Assembly (NCBI GenBank): GCA_038030265.1
Contig: CM075942.1
Span: 46,342,751 to 46,406,750 of the forward strand
DNA: 64,000 bases
Direction of reading: 5' to 3'
Source of the DNA: Corythucha ciliata
Lineage: Eukaryota; Arthropoda; Insecta; Hemiptera; Tingidae
Shown: piece by piece, positions 1-12,061 of the stretch
Numbering within the stretch: position 1 is the first letter of the stretch
Layout of the letters: the number at the start of each line of letters is the position of its first letter
Program-made: the position numbers and the translations under genes
The notes under the pieces: generated by a model
Databases searched by the model: none
What the model was told of the DNA's origin: nothing
The model's input: only the letters and a program-made list of their open reading frames with translations

Positions 1-2447
1 TACTAATAATGAACAATGAAGATGTTGGGGGTTGGGCCCACCAAACAATAATTTTTAAATAATATGTTTTAAGAAATATTACTAATTGGACGGTTTCGTA
101 ATTTTGTATTTAACAAAGCGCTTCATTTCTACTGCTATAGTGAGAACGCGCCTTATGGCAGTTCGAAAGGGTCACAGTGATTCAAAAGGATTTTCACTCC
201 TCAAGCAGTCAAGCTCATCCTTTTTTTTTGCTTTTTGTATTACACAAAATCCGTCTGTGTAATAGGTTCCAATAAATCACGTTAAATAATAGATTTTTCT
301 TCGTCTTAACTAACCCGTCCAGCTTTTTTAGAAAGTTGAGACCGATAAGTTTTAAAGAGTTCAGTCATGGGGAAGCTTTGGGAACGCCCCCTTCCCTTTT
401 CCTTCTGAAAATCCATCGACGGTGATTTACCGCCGTGAAACAATTTTTCTTTTGGACACGAAATGTGTGACAAAGTTTTTTTTTTATCATGAAGAAGTAA
501 AAAAGCGAAAAGAAAAAACAAAGAATATATCTTCTTGTTCCCAGTCGGAGCGCTAAGTTTGAGTTAAGCCTTCACTACCTCGCCGAATTTCAGGTCTGGT
601 ATCTGATGAAAAGTGGAGTTCGTCTGTAATGGCTCGAGCGTTTTCGCTCTTTAGTGAATTTCTGTGAGTGTGAGTGTTGTCATAATAACAAAAATGTGAC
701 ATCACGTCGACTTTTCTCATGTTCCATGAGAATTTTTAATGTTCCATGGCCATCGGATTCATGTACCAAAAGTCCTGAAGTGTGAAAAATAAAAGTTTTG
801 TGATCCATATTTGCCGTCATGAGGGCGGGAACAATCGAAAAACGCATTTTTCTCATAACCGAATCGATATAAAAGGATGAAGAAGGAAAAGACTAATCAA
901 AAAGGGCAACTCCCACGATACGGATGAAGCTATAAATCGTCGCCGAGTGACCGCAGGAGTCCGTGCTTCCCCATCAGACAGTGTCCTCACGTACGGCTTC
1001 CGTGGGTCGGAACGTTTTTAGATCTGTATCTAAAGTCGCAATTATATATGGTAGTCGGTATACTTCCGATGAATATAAACAGTCCCCTCCCCCCCTCACT
1101 CCTTCTACGATTTCTTGATACCGGTGGATTGCCAAAGGTCGGGGTGTAGAGTGAAAGGTGAGGGGGGCGAGGGTAGTGTTCATTTTCTTCCAGCAGCATT
1201 TTTAACTTAAAATGGAGAGCTTGGCTGCCAGAGTGCTTTCGAGTTGGGGAAAAAAGAAAAAAGGAATGTCGTCGAGCTAGTGAGGCGAGCGGAGTAGCTG
1301 GATAGGGTACGGACACGATTTTAATTAAGAAGTACTAAACAACAATGGTGATAACGGTTGTAGCACGAACTTAGAAATAATTTAATAGTGAGCTACAAAT
1401 TCAACGTTTACTAACGCTCAACCGCGAATTTAGTCTTTGATTAATGTGATATTACGCGTGTTCTGTATGATCGTGATGGTATTAGTTACCTCCCGATATA
1501 GTTGGTAGATTAACAAATTTTTATGTTGGGGGAAGGGGCAATAATATAATTTATTGATATTGTTAGTGTGATCGTTAAAAAACTAGGTAATGCATGCATA
1601 AAGCTGTAGCCGTAGGAGCTTACATTGTCTGTCTTCCCTCGTTGAGGTGTTATAATTTCGTTGTTATTTATGGAAAAAAATCGCAAAAAATCATATATTC
1701 CTGAAAAAGTGTCTGGATTGAAATGAAAATGATGAATCTATCAGATCTACATTTTATCAAGAGAATTATCTCATTATTTCTAAGAAAAACCTGTTAAAGC
1801 AAAAAAGCCCCCCTGGTCCCTCACGGATCAGTCAAACGTTTTTGTTAATGCATGCATGTTTTTTTATTGGAATTTCAAACTAATTCACACTAAGTAACAT
1901 GCATTTTTATTTACGTGGCATCCCCTCCCCACCCTCCCACCCGAAGGCACATGATTTTGAAACCATTAAGCTCCCTTTATCTAGTTCTCCCCTTCACTCC
2001 ACAAATGCCCCCCCCCCCAAGTGGTGTAAACACGTAAACGTGATCTCTATGTATCTAAGGTTTGTCATTATGCAAAAAAGCTCCAAATCTAATTCAGTAG
2101 AATAGTAAAAACGAAGATTTTACAGTGCGGGCAAAAAAAGCCACCCTTGGTAAATTAAGGTAAATCTACGAGCTTGGTAATGCTAGGGTTAATAATTTAT
2201 CAATATTGTGAAAGTTTTTCAAAGCAGCTCGTGAAAAATTCTCAAAAATATTGGAGCAATACATTTTATTTCCGAGATATCCAATTCTTTATAATTCAAG
2301 AAGCGTTAACCTTCCAAACGGAGGGAAACAAGTCAAGAAGCGTAAGGAATTTCTTGAGTGCTTTTCTTTCTTATCCTGCGGTTTTGCCTTCCGATCAATT
2401 TCTCAGGCGGGTATAGGCCCATGAAAGCAGGAAAGAAGTGCTCTGCT
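1..2447. other. AT-rich DNA with no recognisable gene
   Basis: Several short open frames occur on both strands, but none shows codon-like composition, a domain or splice context that I recognise. Short C-rich and T-rich runs are scattered through it. I see no inverted repeat with target duplication in this stretch. It is probably intron or intergenic DNA. Confidence 0.5.
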
Positions 2448-2459
2448 TCCTTCTCTCTC

Positions 2460-2533
<74 letters not shown>
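2448..2533. repeat. (CT)n microsatellite
   Basis: An almost pure CT dinucleotide tract with one early CA interruption. The open frame through it gives only Leu-Ser repeats and is not a gene. Confidence 0.95.
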
Positions 2534-2534
<1 letters not shown>

Positions 2535-3706
2535 AAGCGTTAAAAGTGATTTAGGAAGAGGTGAGCCCAAGGGGCCTCTTTGGACCGCTGCGCGAACGAC
2601 CTTTTGCGATGGAAAAAAAGTCGTGGGAGAGAAAAAACCTCTGGGCCTTTACTAATTGAAGAACACAAAAAACACTATAAAAGCTAATTAAGTTTATTGA
2701 AATCAATCAAACAACCCCAAACCCCGCACCCATCTACCATTCAAGCATACCGTTCTCGCTACAATACTGGATTGGAAGAGAGGGAACTTAATTGCTGTAC
2801 ATGGTTTAAAAAACAAAACAAAAAATTGTCCGCAGCTTCAATTTGTTCGGGCGCTAACTCTCTTCTAGGCAATTATCTGAGATCCAGTTTTTTTTTTTTT
2901 TTTTCTCAGACGTGTAGGCTTCTCCTCAAGTGGGTGTCGGGTCGCATTGTGTCCCCTTTTGCGAAGGCTTTAAGTAATGTATTACGAGAGCGGCTGGTCC
3001 TTGACAATGAAACGAATTTATGGGAGTTGCGAGACCGAGTAACATTAAAGACAGAGATGAAAAGGGTCGAGGTTGTGTGGGGCGGGGGCAAATACTGGTA
3101 CTGAGGGGGTTCTCTTGAAATAATCGAGAAAATGTTAGCACTGTGATTGGTTGAATTCATCTGAATTCGTGTTAGAAACATCAATTATATAGGTAACTAA
3201 ACAGAGTGTCAACCACTCCCTGGAAACTTACTATCTGATAAATTATTATCAGTTTTAGGAACCAGCGATTAATTAAGCTGGCAGTTTCAGCGTGTATTAG
3301 TGAAATTTGAAAGAAAATTAATCGAAAATGGAACGACTGAAATATGGTGGATCATCCCTTAGCTAATTTTTTACATTTCCGCCAAGGTTAAAGCACCCAA
3401 AATCCAGTTCATCGGTTCCGTTCAAAGTGTCCGTCTTTCAGAAGTTGGCAGAATCGGCCTTTGCACTGAGACCCAGCGATTTAGCGTTTTAAGGGGCGAA
3501 ACTCTGTCCCTGTTTGATGAGGAAATGAAACGTACAGCTGTATCAGGCCGCAACGAACTAGCAAAATTTGGGTTTTCTTTTCGCGTTCCCGTGGCGCATA
3601 CCAGTCCTTGGATCAATGTGCACTACCGAAGGGGAGAAGAAAGTGAATTAATTCCTTGTAATAATGGCGTGTTTATGGGGCTAGGTTCACTCCCTTGGTC
3701 TTTATA
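2534..3706. other. Unassigned sequence
   Basis: Mixed-composition DNA with no supported gene. The open frames at 2697-3104 (+) and 3525-3707 (+) show no recognisable domain, and neither is supported by flanking splice sites. A T-run sits near 2889-2904. Confidence 0.4.
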
Positions 3707-3843
3707 GCCGGCTTCACATGTGATCTGAAAAAAGCTCAGCTTTGAGCTGTATCCAATGAAACATAATTAATTCAAACGCGGGTTGGTCTTTGATTGGCTA
3801 CAGCTCAAAGCTTAAGCTGTCACAGCCCGCATGTGAAGGCGGC
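3707..3843. mobile_element. 137-bp MITE with 5-bp target duplication
   Basis: Terminal inverted repeats are GCCGGCTTCACATGTGA at the left and, read on the other strand, GCCGCCTTCACATGCGG at the right. TTATA flanks both ends (3702-3706 and 3844-3848) as a likely target-site duplication. A subterminal palindrome (AGCTTTGAGCTGT and ACAGCTCAAAGCT) adds to the foldback. No coding capacity. The superfamily is uncertain. Confidence 0.8.
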
Positions 3844-3848
3844 TTATA

Positions 3849-4895
3849 GCTCACAATCAGCATTATACGTAAAGAAGCATGTTTTATTTGTACACCTCCT
3901 ATCCGAGGTGAAAGCGGTAAATCGTGCTCTCAAAGATTATTTTCCATCGAAATTATGCCATAAAATTGAACAATGATAATCATTTAAAATGCGTATTATT
4001 TGACGAAGGAGTTAAGGTTCCATCACGTTAAAAAAAAAAAAAAAAATTGTCGTGTCAGAGTCAAAGAGATCACAGGTCGCGAAACCCAATTGTTTCGTTT
4101 CTCTTGAAACCTTGTGAAATAACGTAATCACACGAACTGTAGCGCACTTTTTTCTATTTGTCTGAGATTAGACATTTCACGGAATAGAAGAGTTGCAAAT
4201 TATTTACAAGAATCATTCAGTCAAAGGTCGAGATTTGTTTTGCACGCTCTTCTAGAGACACATTGATCTCTTAATTATTGGGTTATCAAATAATTGATTA
4301 CCTACAATGGGTGACATTATTTTTTTTATTGCAGTAAACACGATACCTACACATACGTAGTTTATCTGTGGATATTCCTGGGTGGGCATGTGACTTCGTT
4401 TGTTGTCTCTCTCTTGAGCGACAATAACGCTAGTCCATCAGTTTGAAACATGGAAGTAAAATACCTGGTAATTTTGCTCAAAATCCTAATACTAGGTAGG
4501 TCCTAATAAATAATAAATCTTAATAATATAGGTACATCTTTACCTATAATTTTAGCCCCAGCTTAGGGAGTTAATAAAATGTACAGGTAGCATGCAATGA
4601 TGGCACCGGGGGGAGGGGGGGTTCAGAGAGCGCAGCAAAATTCACAGTTTCACGTTGTAAAGGCTGGTTTCAGTGGGGGCCAGTTAATTGCTATAGGATT
4701 CTTTCTCTCTTTGAGCCAAAGAGTTGGAATCTGAAGCGAAATCTCCAGTATAGGAAGGCAAAAAAATCAAGTTTCTGGTTGAAATATCCACGGAGTTGAA
4801 AAATGTTGGATTATGTTCACTACCATGTGTTGTATAGGAATGAACGACCAGCGTATACTGGGAGGAGAGAAGGGAGTTTTCTATAGTTTTAGAGC
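3849..4895. other. AT-rich DNA with poly-A and G-rich tracts
   Basis: Contains an A-run near 4030-4046 and a G-rich run near 4609-4622. No gene or transposon signature is seen. Confidence 0.4.
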
Positions 4896-5370
4896 GAACG
4901 ATTGGATTTGGAACACCAGATTACAGAGCAAAAAAAAGCCAATGAGAATAACTTTGATGGTCATGGTGAAATAGAGGAGAACAGGATTTAGAAGTACGAA
5001 AGTCCGCAAAATGTTTTTTAAAAGAATATTTATTTATACTAAAGAATCCGCCAAATTGAGATTTAAATGTGCCCCACTGCGAGGTTTTTAATGAGCCAAA
5101 CCCGTAAAACTGGGTTTTCGTAATAGCCCCCCCCCCCACGTATTGATTCGCAATGGAGTGAAATTCGCATGACCAGCCAGTTTTCGGGGCGACAAATCTG
5201 ACTGTGGGTCAAAATTCGCAGTTTTTGTTCGTTTATTAGAGTGATAGTTTTTAGATGAGATACGTAGGGGGATTGCCTATTTTCAGACCGAACAATTAGA
5301 TTCGCACGGAAAAAAAGTGAGCTACTATACTTGGGTAAAATGGTTTTTAGTAAACCCAACCAAAAATAAG
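4896..5370 (+). repeat. Very degenerate minisatellite, family A
   Basis: Scattered copies of the family-A motif are visible, for example GAGCCAAACCCGTAAAACTG near 5092-5112 followed by a T-rich GGTTTTCG, and several TTCGCA and CCAAAT words at roughly 30-bp steps. The match is far weaker than at 13.4-14.6 kb, so this is either an old array or a partial one. The open frames across it on the minus strand are by-products. Confidence 0.45.
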
Positions 5371-6246
5371 TAGTTCTTAACAAAATTATTGTAGTAAGTA
5401 CATTGATATGTTTTTGACCGTACTAAATTATTATAGTTGAGCGAATTCTTTTAATTTTATCAAGGTCAAGGTTGACAGAACTTACCTTACAGTAAAGTGT
5501 ACGACAAAAAAAGTAAAATGAATCAAGTTGAATGAACCATTAAAATATTAGTACCTTTCACCCATAAGTTAGGTAAAATGATGGAACTTTACTTTACCGC
5601 TCTTGTTCATTCAACCCATAGATTCAACCCAAGGAATATCCTCTTTTTAGTTAGCGCTACCTAACATTTAGTTGGTATAACGAGTATTTTTGTACTTTTG
5701 CTGCGTATGGTACAAACAACCTAACTGCAAGTAGATAACAAGTAGATAACAACATAACTGCAAAAGTAGGGTTAACTGTACCCATTGACCCCCTCCAGAC
5801 GGCCCAATCTCCTAGAGACGCCGAAGCATGCCGACGACCACATTTTCGTCCTCTCTGTCCGTTAATTCGTTTGCTCTTCTTCAGATCCGGAATATGTTCA
5901 TCGGACGCCCTGATCACATCACACAGAAATCTTGTTATATTGCTGGGCTAAAAGGTAAATTCAATAAGTATAAAAATGAAATAAGAACTATTACCTCTAT
6001 GAATAGAGTGGGGTAGGAGAGGTATTTCGGTCCATTTTTCTAACCATGAAGGTAAGAGGAATGAACAGAAATAATAAATTCGGCTATACTTTGGTCATTT
6101 CACTTTGCAGTTCCAGCCAAAAATGTTTTTATTGCATAAGCTCTATTATTGGCAAATCCTCATACTCAATCAAGTGCCCATGACTTCTAATTTCAGTATT
6201 GTGGACAGACAGGGGAAGTCAAAAATAATTATTGCCAGAATTTGGC
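5371..6246. other. AT-rich repetitive DNA with GGTTGANTGTACC-like words
   Basis: Degenerate GGTTGA(T/C)TGTACC-like words appear near 5770 and again near 6838, 7016 and 7200. This suggests one old dispersed repeat covering much of 5.4-7.2 kb. AAGTAGATAAC is repeated directly near 5730-5750. Confidence 0.35.
5885..5954 (+). CDS. Weak candidate internal exon, unknown gene
   Basis: A 70-nt segment is preceded by a good acceptor (TTTGCTCTTCTTCAG ending at 5884) and followed by an AAAAG|GTAAAT donor. One frame is open and encodes IRNMFIGRPDHITQKSCYIA followed by GLK. I recognise no family. The length is not a multiple of three, so it would change phase. The opposite strand is also open here (5657-5917), which weakens the case. 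It could be a captured gene fragment in a repeat or chance. Confidence 0.2.
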
Positions 6247-6397
6247 GTGAGAGAGACCCTTAATTAAATGAAAGGCATTAGGTCTGATCACACGCGGGAA
6301 AAATGACCAAACATCGGGTTTAGAGCACACCCTTAAGAAACGTGTGATCAGGGACACATTCCGTAAGCATGCTTTTCATTTAATTAATTCCACCTCA
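6247..6397. mobile_element. Inverted-repeat MITE
   Basis: The left arm contains TTAATTAAATGAAAGGCATT and TGATCACACG. The right arm carries the complement, CGTGTGATCA and AAGCATGCTTTTCATTTAAT. The arms are about 55 bp around a short loop. No coding capacity. Exact ends and target duplication are uncertain. Confidence 0.65.
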
Positions 6398-6474
6398 CAC
6401 CCCTTTGGCTGTAATGATTTGACTTCACCTAATTATCCATAAAATTGAAATAAGGGTCAAAGATACTTTATTAA

Positions 6475-6606
6475 GGGCGAATTTCACCACCGGGAGTTAG
6501 GTTGGAGTTACCGAACTGTAACATTGTTTACATAAATAGTGACGCCTTTTTTCAGTTAATTCTGAGTTAACGTAACTCAAACCTTAACTCTCGGCGGTGA
6601 AACCCA
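6475..6606. mobile_element. Inverted-repeat MITE (CACC(A/G)CCGGGAGTTA type)
   Basis: The left terminus reads GGGCGAATTTCACCACCGGG then AGTTA. The reverse complement of the right terminus reads GGTGGGTTTCACCGCCGAGA then GTTA. The inner parts of the arms also pair (GGAGTTACCG with CGTAACTC). It is about 130 bp with no coding capacity, and starts about 80 bp after the previous MITE. Confidence 0.7.
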
Positions 6607-7456
6607 CCATAAGTAGTAGTATCTGCCAAAGATGGAGGTAATAACAACATTTTGGGGAGAAACTGCAAGGTAATGAAAACCAAAAGTGTAGAATTTACAA
6701 TTTTTGCTTGTTTTACGTACTGTGAAATTGGTAGTTCTTACCTTATTTTCATACTTAATTTTACCATAGTGCAGCAAGATAGCAAGGTAAGAACAACTTT
6801 ACGTGTTACCATAATTTGTAGTAATTACCCTTCTTGTCCGGTTGATTGCACCTCAACTGGATGGTTAATTTAACCTTGAGCTTTGGTAAAAGCTACCCAC
6901 AGGAAATTTATTTGAACCCAACAAGAAATGGTGTTTCAACTACAAAGTGGAGTTGTCCTAACCATACGTCTGTAGTCAGACTACAAAATGAGTCAGTTAT
7001 TTCTACCATACTGTAGGGTTGATTGTACAAGCTGACTTTGGTAAAAGGTTTACTATCTTTAGCTTAGGTTGTTCTCACTATCCATTGTGGCAGTAAAATG
7101 TACTCAAACGTATAGTAGAATCTACTCAAGTCACTTTACTTTATATGTATGGTTACATTTACCTGCCTGTTAGGCTGTCACTTTTTTAACCTAATTTTCG
7201 GGTTGACTATACCCTATTTTTGGTTAGTTTAACGAAATATTTTTCTCCGGCGGAGTGCCAGACGACCAATTCAGGGCAAAAACAAGCGTCTGGAAGTAAT
7301 TCTATGGGTTGTGATGAAATGGAAGAAGAAAATTGGCTCCCGGGGCCAAATATTCGCCTGTTTGGGGATGAAGTTTGAGTACCGACCAAAACGCCCGTGT
7401 GGTACATACGAGTGCAAAGTGCACAGCTGGATCAGGGTATGGCGTTTAAGTAACCT

Positions 7457-7595
7457 GGGGGCCTAATCTCTAACAACAAGCAATATTTTTTTCGCCAGCC
7501 ATGTGTTTATTTCATTCATTTGTTTGAAGAAAATCAATGAAATAAACATATGACTTCGAAAAAGCTATTGCTTCGGAGTTAGAGAATAAGCCCCC
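7457..7595. mobile_element. Inverted-repeat MITE (GGGGGC ends)
   Basis: The left end is GGGGGCCTAATCTCTAAC and the right end on the complementary strand is GGGGGCTTATTCTCTAAC. Internal pairing also involves AAGCAATA with the complement of GCTATTGCTT, and TTTATTTCATT with AATGAAATAAA. No coding capacity. Confidence 0.7.
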
Positions 7596-7599
7596 TGAC

Positions 7600-9060
7600 C
7601 AGAGTTCGGTCGGCCATGACAGCGCCCGAAGTATGACGGGTAGCCGCAAAATGGCCACATGAAGCTATTGTCTAGCAAATTTCTGAGGCCTGGAGGGAGG
7701 GGGTTGCGTCCATAGTCCCAGAATTCGAATTAGATTTTATTTCAGCAGTCGTCGATTATTCGACAGGTATTTTCAACTGATCAATAGGTACGCAAATTTC
7801 TGCGTTGGACGCGCATGCAAAACCAAGTCTCCTGCACAGCAAACCCCCAACCTGCCGCTCTCGGATGCCCTTTTAGAAGAGTTTCAACAGGATTTACGAT
7901 TTCAAGAGTAATAGAAGGCAACTGCTCGGAGGGGAAGGCATTCTCTTTGTTTTAACAAAGGTATACAACGCAAAGCTTCTCGGTAGGGACGATAAATTCA
8001 AGTCTGAATCTCGAAGGCACGAGCTTCGTGACTTGAAGATACTATCGACTTTATGTAAGCCCAAGCCTCAACACGTGCCAAATATAGATACTCTTGCTTT
8101 TTTGTTTTGTTCGACTTCTTTTTTTTTTTTTAAACCGCTAACATGTTTTTATTTACTTTTTTTGCACCCCCTCTATTTCTTTTTAATACACGTCTTCGAC
8201 ATGCACCAATTTTCACTACCCTTTTACCTCTGTCCAACAACTTGGTAGTTCCTGTTATTTACTTCGCTTATGGGATTCATTTAATCCTTATTGTAGCCTT
8301 TTTATCAAAATTAAACCCTTCGGTATTAGCTTGACCTACACGATTTCACGGCTCCCTGAAGGAACAGCACGAAACTATTATCTTCGTCAAATGCCTTTGA
8401 GATTAAAGGAGATACTTTCTAATATTTGCCTTTTGTTCGATATGAAGGTCATAGTTAAAAGCTCTGCTCGGGAGTATTAGGCCGTAAACGGGGGTCACTG
8501 TGGACGCGAAAGGCCGCGTCATTTTTTCATTAATACAAAGTGAAGAATAAATGACGTTGGGGTAGTCTCTGAGTCATATTTAGCCGTTGACTCGGAAGTT
8601 TTATCAGAAGATCAGAAAATACGTTCTTCTAGGATTCACGATCGTGATTTTTCAACCATCCCTGGTAAAATATCTGTAGGAAAATATGTAAAACACGGGT
8701 ATCCTATTGACTTTGAAATCCCTCAATTCCCATGTCCCATATTTTTTCCTTCGTGATCTACTTTTTCACCATAATTTCCACTTTATGTTGCTACCTAGAA
8801 CTATTGCAATATTTTCTCGAAATAAACGATGCTGTCACGGTTTTAAAACTTGAAGGACAGACTGACCGATTTGGGTTGGGAAGGTGAAGAGCGCTGCAAG
8901 TTAGGCAATTTCCCGCAAGACCCGAGTTGCGGGCGCTTCAAAATAAGTAGTGCCCCCGGCCTGGAAAGATGGTTATTAAAAAATTCGTTGGAACCTCGCA
9001 GATACCTTTGGTAAACCACAGACCACCAATAAGATCCCAGTCTTTTTTTTCATTGTTATA

Positions 9061-9062
<2 letters not shown>
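7600..9062. other. Unassigned sequence
   Basis: No gene, transposon terminus or tandem array recognised. Composition is mixed, with T-rich stretches near 8118-8165. Confidence 0.4.

Positions 9063-9097
<35 letters not shown>
9063..9097. repeat. Poly-A tract of about 35 nt
   Basis: An uninterrupted A-run. It could be a retroposon tail or a homopolymer microsatellite. No SINE head or reverse-transcriptase sequence is recognisable immediately upstream. Confidence 0.9.
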
Positions 9098-9100
<3 letters not shown>

Positions 9101-9746
9101 GAGGAGAGGCATGCACCTTATATCTCTTTCGGCATAAAGAAAATCACAAATCCTCTAACGAGTGACATCCACATGAGAGAAGACTCACAACATAAATTAT
9201 GGATCTTATTGAGATTTATGATTTTCTCTTGTTCATCCCCTCTGCTTCGCTCGCTTCCACTCCCTTCCGTCGTTCCTTTTCAAGAAGTAAGTTCGGAGCG
9301 TGAGGTACACTGTTAAAGGCGGAATGAAAAGAGGATCGTGATGTTGATAAGAGGGATGAACATAAATTAAAGTCCATCCTTACTACTAGGAGGTTTATTT
9401 ATTATGCATTCGTCGAGTCCAGTAAAATATGGGTCATTTCCAACTTGAGAAACACAATCCCTACATGCAATTAAATTGCGGAAAACCGTTTACAGATAGT
9501 TACTGTTTGAGCGTGTTCCTAAATTCATCGATGGACCCACTGATGCCATCATTGATAGCATTACACCATTCCTAATTTCACCGATGGATGAAGTCGAACC
9601 GTTCCTATATTCATCGATGTATTTTACGGTGCCATCAAACTTCTCAATAATCCATCAACCTGTAAGGATTGACGGATCGGCGAAAAGTTTCATGTGAACC
9701 TGAGAAAAAAATTTCCTAAGCTAATTTATTATAATTATTAACACAA

Positions 9747-10752
9747 TGGGATGGGGAAGTTTCGACTCTTAATAAACCTTATCGTTTGACATTATTGATA
9801 CAAATCCCACGTTTTAGCGCAGTTCAGTGTTTTTCAGTTATTTTTAAAGTTTCTCTACGTAATAATTAGTTTCGGGAAGACGTGATTCTCAATGGTCAGT
9901 GGCTACTTGCTTTTTTGAATACGTCCGTCTTCAGATGAACATTATTTTCCTCACCTCTCTCTCTAGAATTCTAGATAACCAAAATTTATTTTCACTCCGG
10001 CGCAGCTCACGGTAAAAACACTCCGTGTAGTCAAATCAACTCGTTTATTGTGCCATGCAGTATGCCACGTAACAAAATAATTGTGCCATTGAAGTCATAA
10101 GAGACGTGTTCCACAAATTTACATCCTCCAGAGACCATGGTCAAAAGCACACGAATGCCGGGTTTGGTTTCTTCCGGGATTAGTCGAAATTGATGACTTG
10201 CGGCTGACAAGCAACTCGAGACACAGGGTACGGTGTACATCACTTGTGGAACCGTGAGCATAACTATCACCCATGAAAAGTTATTTTTTGACCGTTGAAC
10301 TCACCACACTGTTATTCAAAGTTTTTGATGGGATTCTGTGTTCGGTGTACCCCAAACGACTTTTCTTTCTTCTTTGGCATATTCGTCTTCAATTCAGCCG
10401 CTATACAGTTTTTCTGCGATGACTGCACACTGATCGTCGTAGAACAATATCAACATGGTTGGCTTTGAAGCTGACTTCTTCTTTGTGACATTTTCCTTCG
10501 CCGGCCACCAAGTTCACGAGCCATTTTTCTAATCTCCGAAAAAAAGTAAATGAAAAGGTGAGGGGCTATTCACTTTAACCAACACAAAAATTATCTAAAC
10601 GAAACGGCAGAAGTTGAATTCTGGGATAGACTCTAGATTAGACTTCTCCTCACTTCTTCTAAACATTGAAAGGGGGTGAGGTGGGTTCTAACCTTCTTAT
10701 TTGTTATGAGTCGAATAATCTTTGAAAAATGGAACCTCACTTCGCCATCCCA
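9747..10752 (-). mobile_element. Element X, copy 1 (~1.0 kb, non-autonomous)
   Basis: The ends are TGGGATGGGGAAG and, on the other strand, TGGGATGGCGAAG. Subterminal GACTCTTAATAA and TTATGAGTCGAA words also pair. The whole interval matches 27999-29012 in reverse orientation. A short open frame (10031-10270, minus) shares the words SHQFRLIPEETKP and VSGGCK with the frame at 28528-28779 in copy 2. No transposase motif is recognised and the coding frame is broken in both copies. The superfamily is unknown and no clear target duplication is seen. Confidence 0.75.
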
Positions 10753-11298
10753 TAAGCGTAAAATTTATAATGGAATATTATAATAAACAAAGAACCATAC
10801 ACAAAAATAACGAGGCAAATAATTCATCAAACACTACCCGACCGTTCCCATATTCACCGCATGATGGTGGACATGCTCTTTTATATTTTAATACGATTCC
10901 CACAATTTAGTTTGGTTCGAACAACTTGTATAAGCGTTGAAATGCCTCAACAAAATTCTGAAAGCCATTCAGCGAGAAAGAAACGGTCGTACACCGCGTA
11001 TTATGCAACTCGGATGTGCATGCCCCTTGCATCCATATACCGAACTCCTCCTTTTTATTGTGGTCGATGTACGGGACGGCATTGAACATTGCTGGTCTCC
11101 CCCTCCTCTTACCAAATACCCGTCTCAACGTTTTACTCTTTTTTCTTTCTCTCCTTGCAAACACGTACATCCAATTCATTTTATCGTCGTTGAAGGCCTT
11201 ATTTAAGGCGAGGTGAACGAGTTTCCGATCTGGTGGAAAGTGCGTGCCTCCCACGGGGGACTTTTTTTTTCGTCTTGCTGTGGCAGATGTCCTTTGTT
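10753..11298. other. Unassigned sequence
   Basis: Open frames on both strands (for example 10937-11206 plus) overlap one another. None shows a recognisable domain. Confidence 0.35.
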
Positions 11299-11422
11299 GA
11301 AGAAGAAGAAGAAGAAGAAGAAGAAGAAGAAGAAGAAGAAGAAGAAGAAGAAGAAGAAGAAGAAGAAGAAGAAGAAGAAGAAGAAGAAGAAGAAAAAGAA
11401 GAAGAAGAAGAAGAAGAAGAAG
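11299..11422. repeat. (GAA)n trinucleotide tract
   Basis: About 124 bp of almost pure GAA/AAG with one AAAAA interruption near 11393. All six frames stay open, giving homopolymeric Glu, Lys, Arg, Ser, Phe or Leu. These are not genes. Long purine-only mirror repeats of this kind are known to form triplex DNA. Confidence 0.95.
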
Positions 11423-12061
11423 GTTGAGGGAAGGACCCGCAAGGGCAACCAACCATTTTGCCGGTTGATTAAATCATTTCGTTTCACCTTAACGCTATAA
11501 CTTCTCCCCGAAACTCACACACACACCCACAAAAATCGTCGACCTCTGATGAAATACGAACATCCGACAAATGAGGTTGCATAGCGAGTTAAATGTTTGA
11601 AAGGCGTTGATTAATGCCCTTCGATTTAATTAAAAGCGCAGAATTTTACGACGTGAAAGTACACGTCTCTCCCCCAAGAGACCCCATTATTTTAAATAAA
11701 AATTACGCCTTCCATCTTCTTACTAAGCTCGTATGGAATGTAAAACATATTGATTATTTCACGTCTTCCTTGTATGAAAGGAACCAATTTATTATAATTA
11801 CGGTTTCTTTTTACAGCTTTATTCAACGCTTTGAGCTCGTGATGACCAACCGTTGAGTGTTATTAATAGACTCTCCAACAGAAATAACTAAATGTAGGCA
11901 ACTTATAGGCATAAATCGACGGTGGTAAGAGGTTTGGGTAGCCGTTTTGTCTTAAATAGGTTAGCAGTGTGCTATAACGTTCTTCACGGGCGATAAATAA
12001 AATCCTCCTGTAATCCCGTCAGTTTTTTTCAAAAATAAAAAGACTGCGAAACATGTTTCAG

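Noticed and set aside
5657..5917. 86-codon minus-strand frame overlapping the weak exon candidate
   Set aside because: No domain is recognised and part of it runs through AT-rich repeat sequence. The opposing frames cannot both be coding.
11199..11500. Several open frames of 64-181 codons on both strands around the GAA tract
   Set aside because: They stay open only because a pure trinucleotide tract has no stops in any frame. The products are homopolymers.
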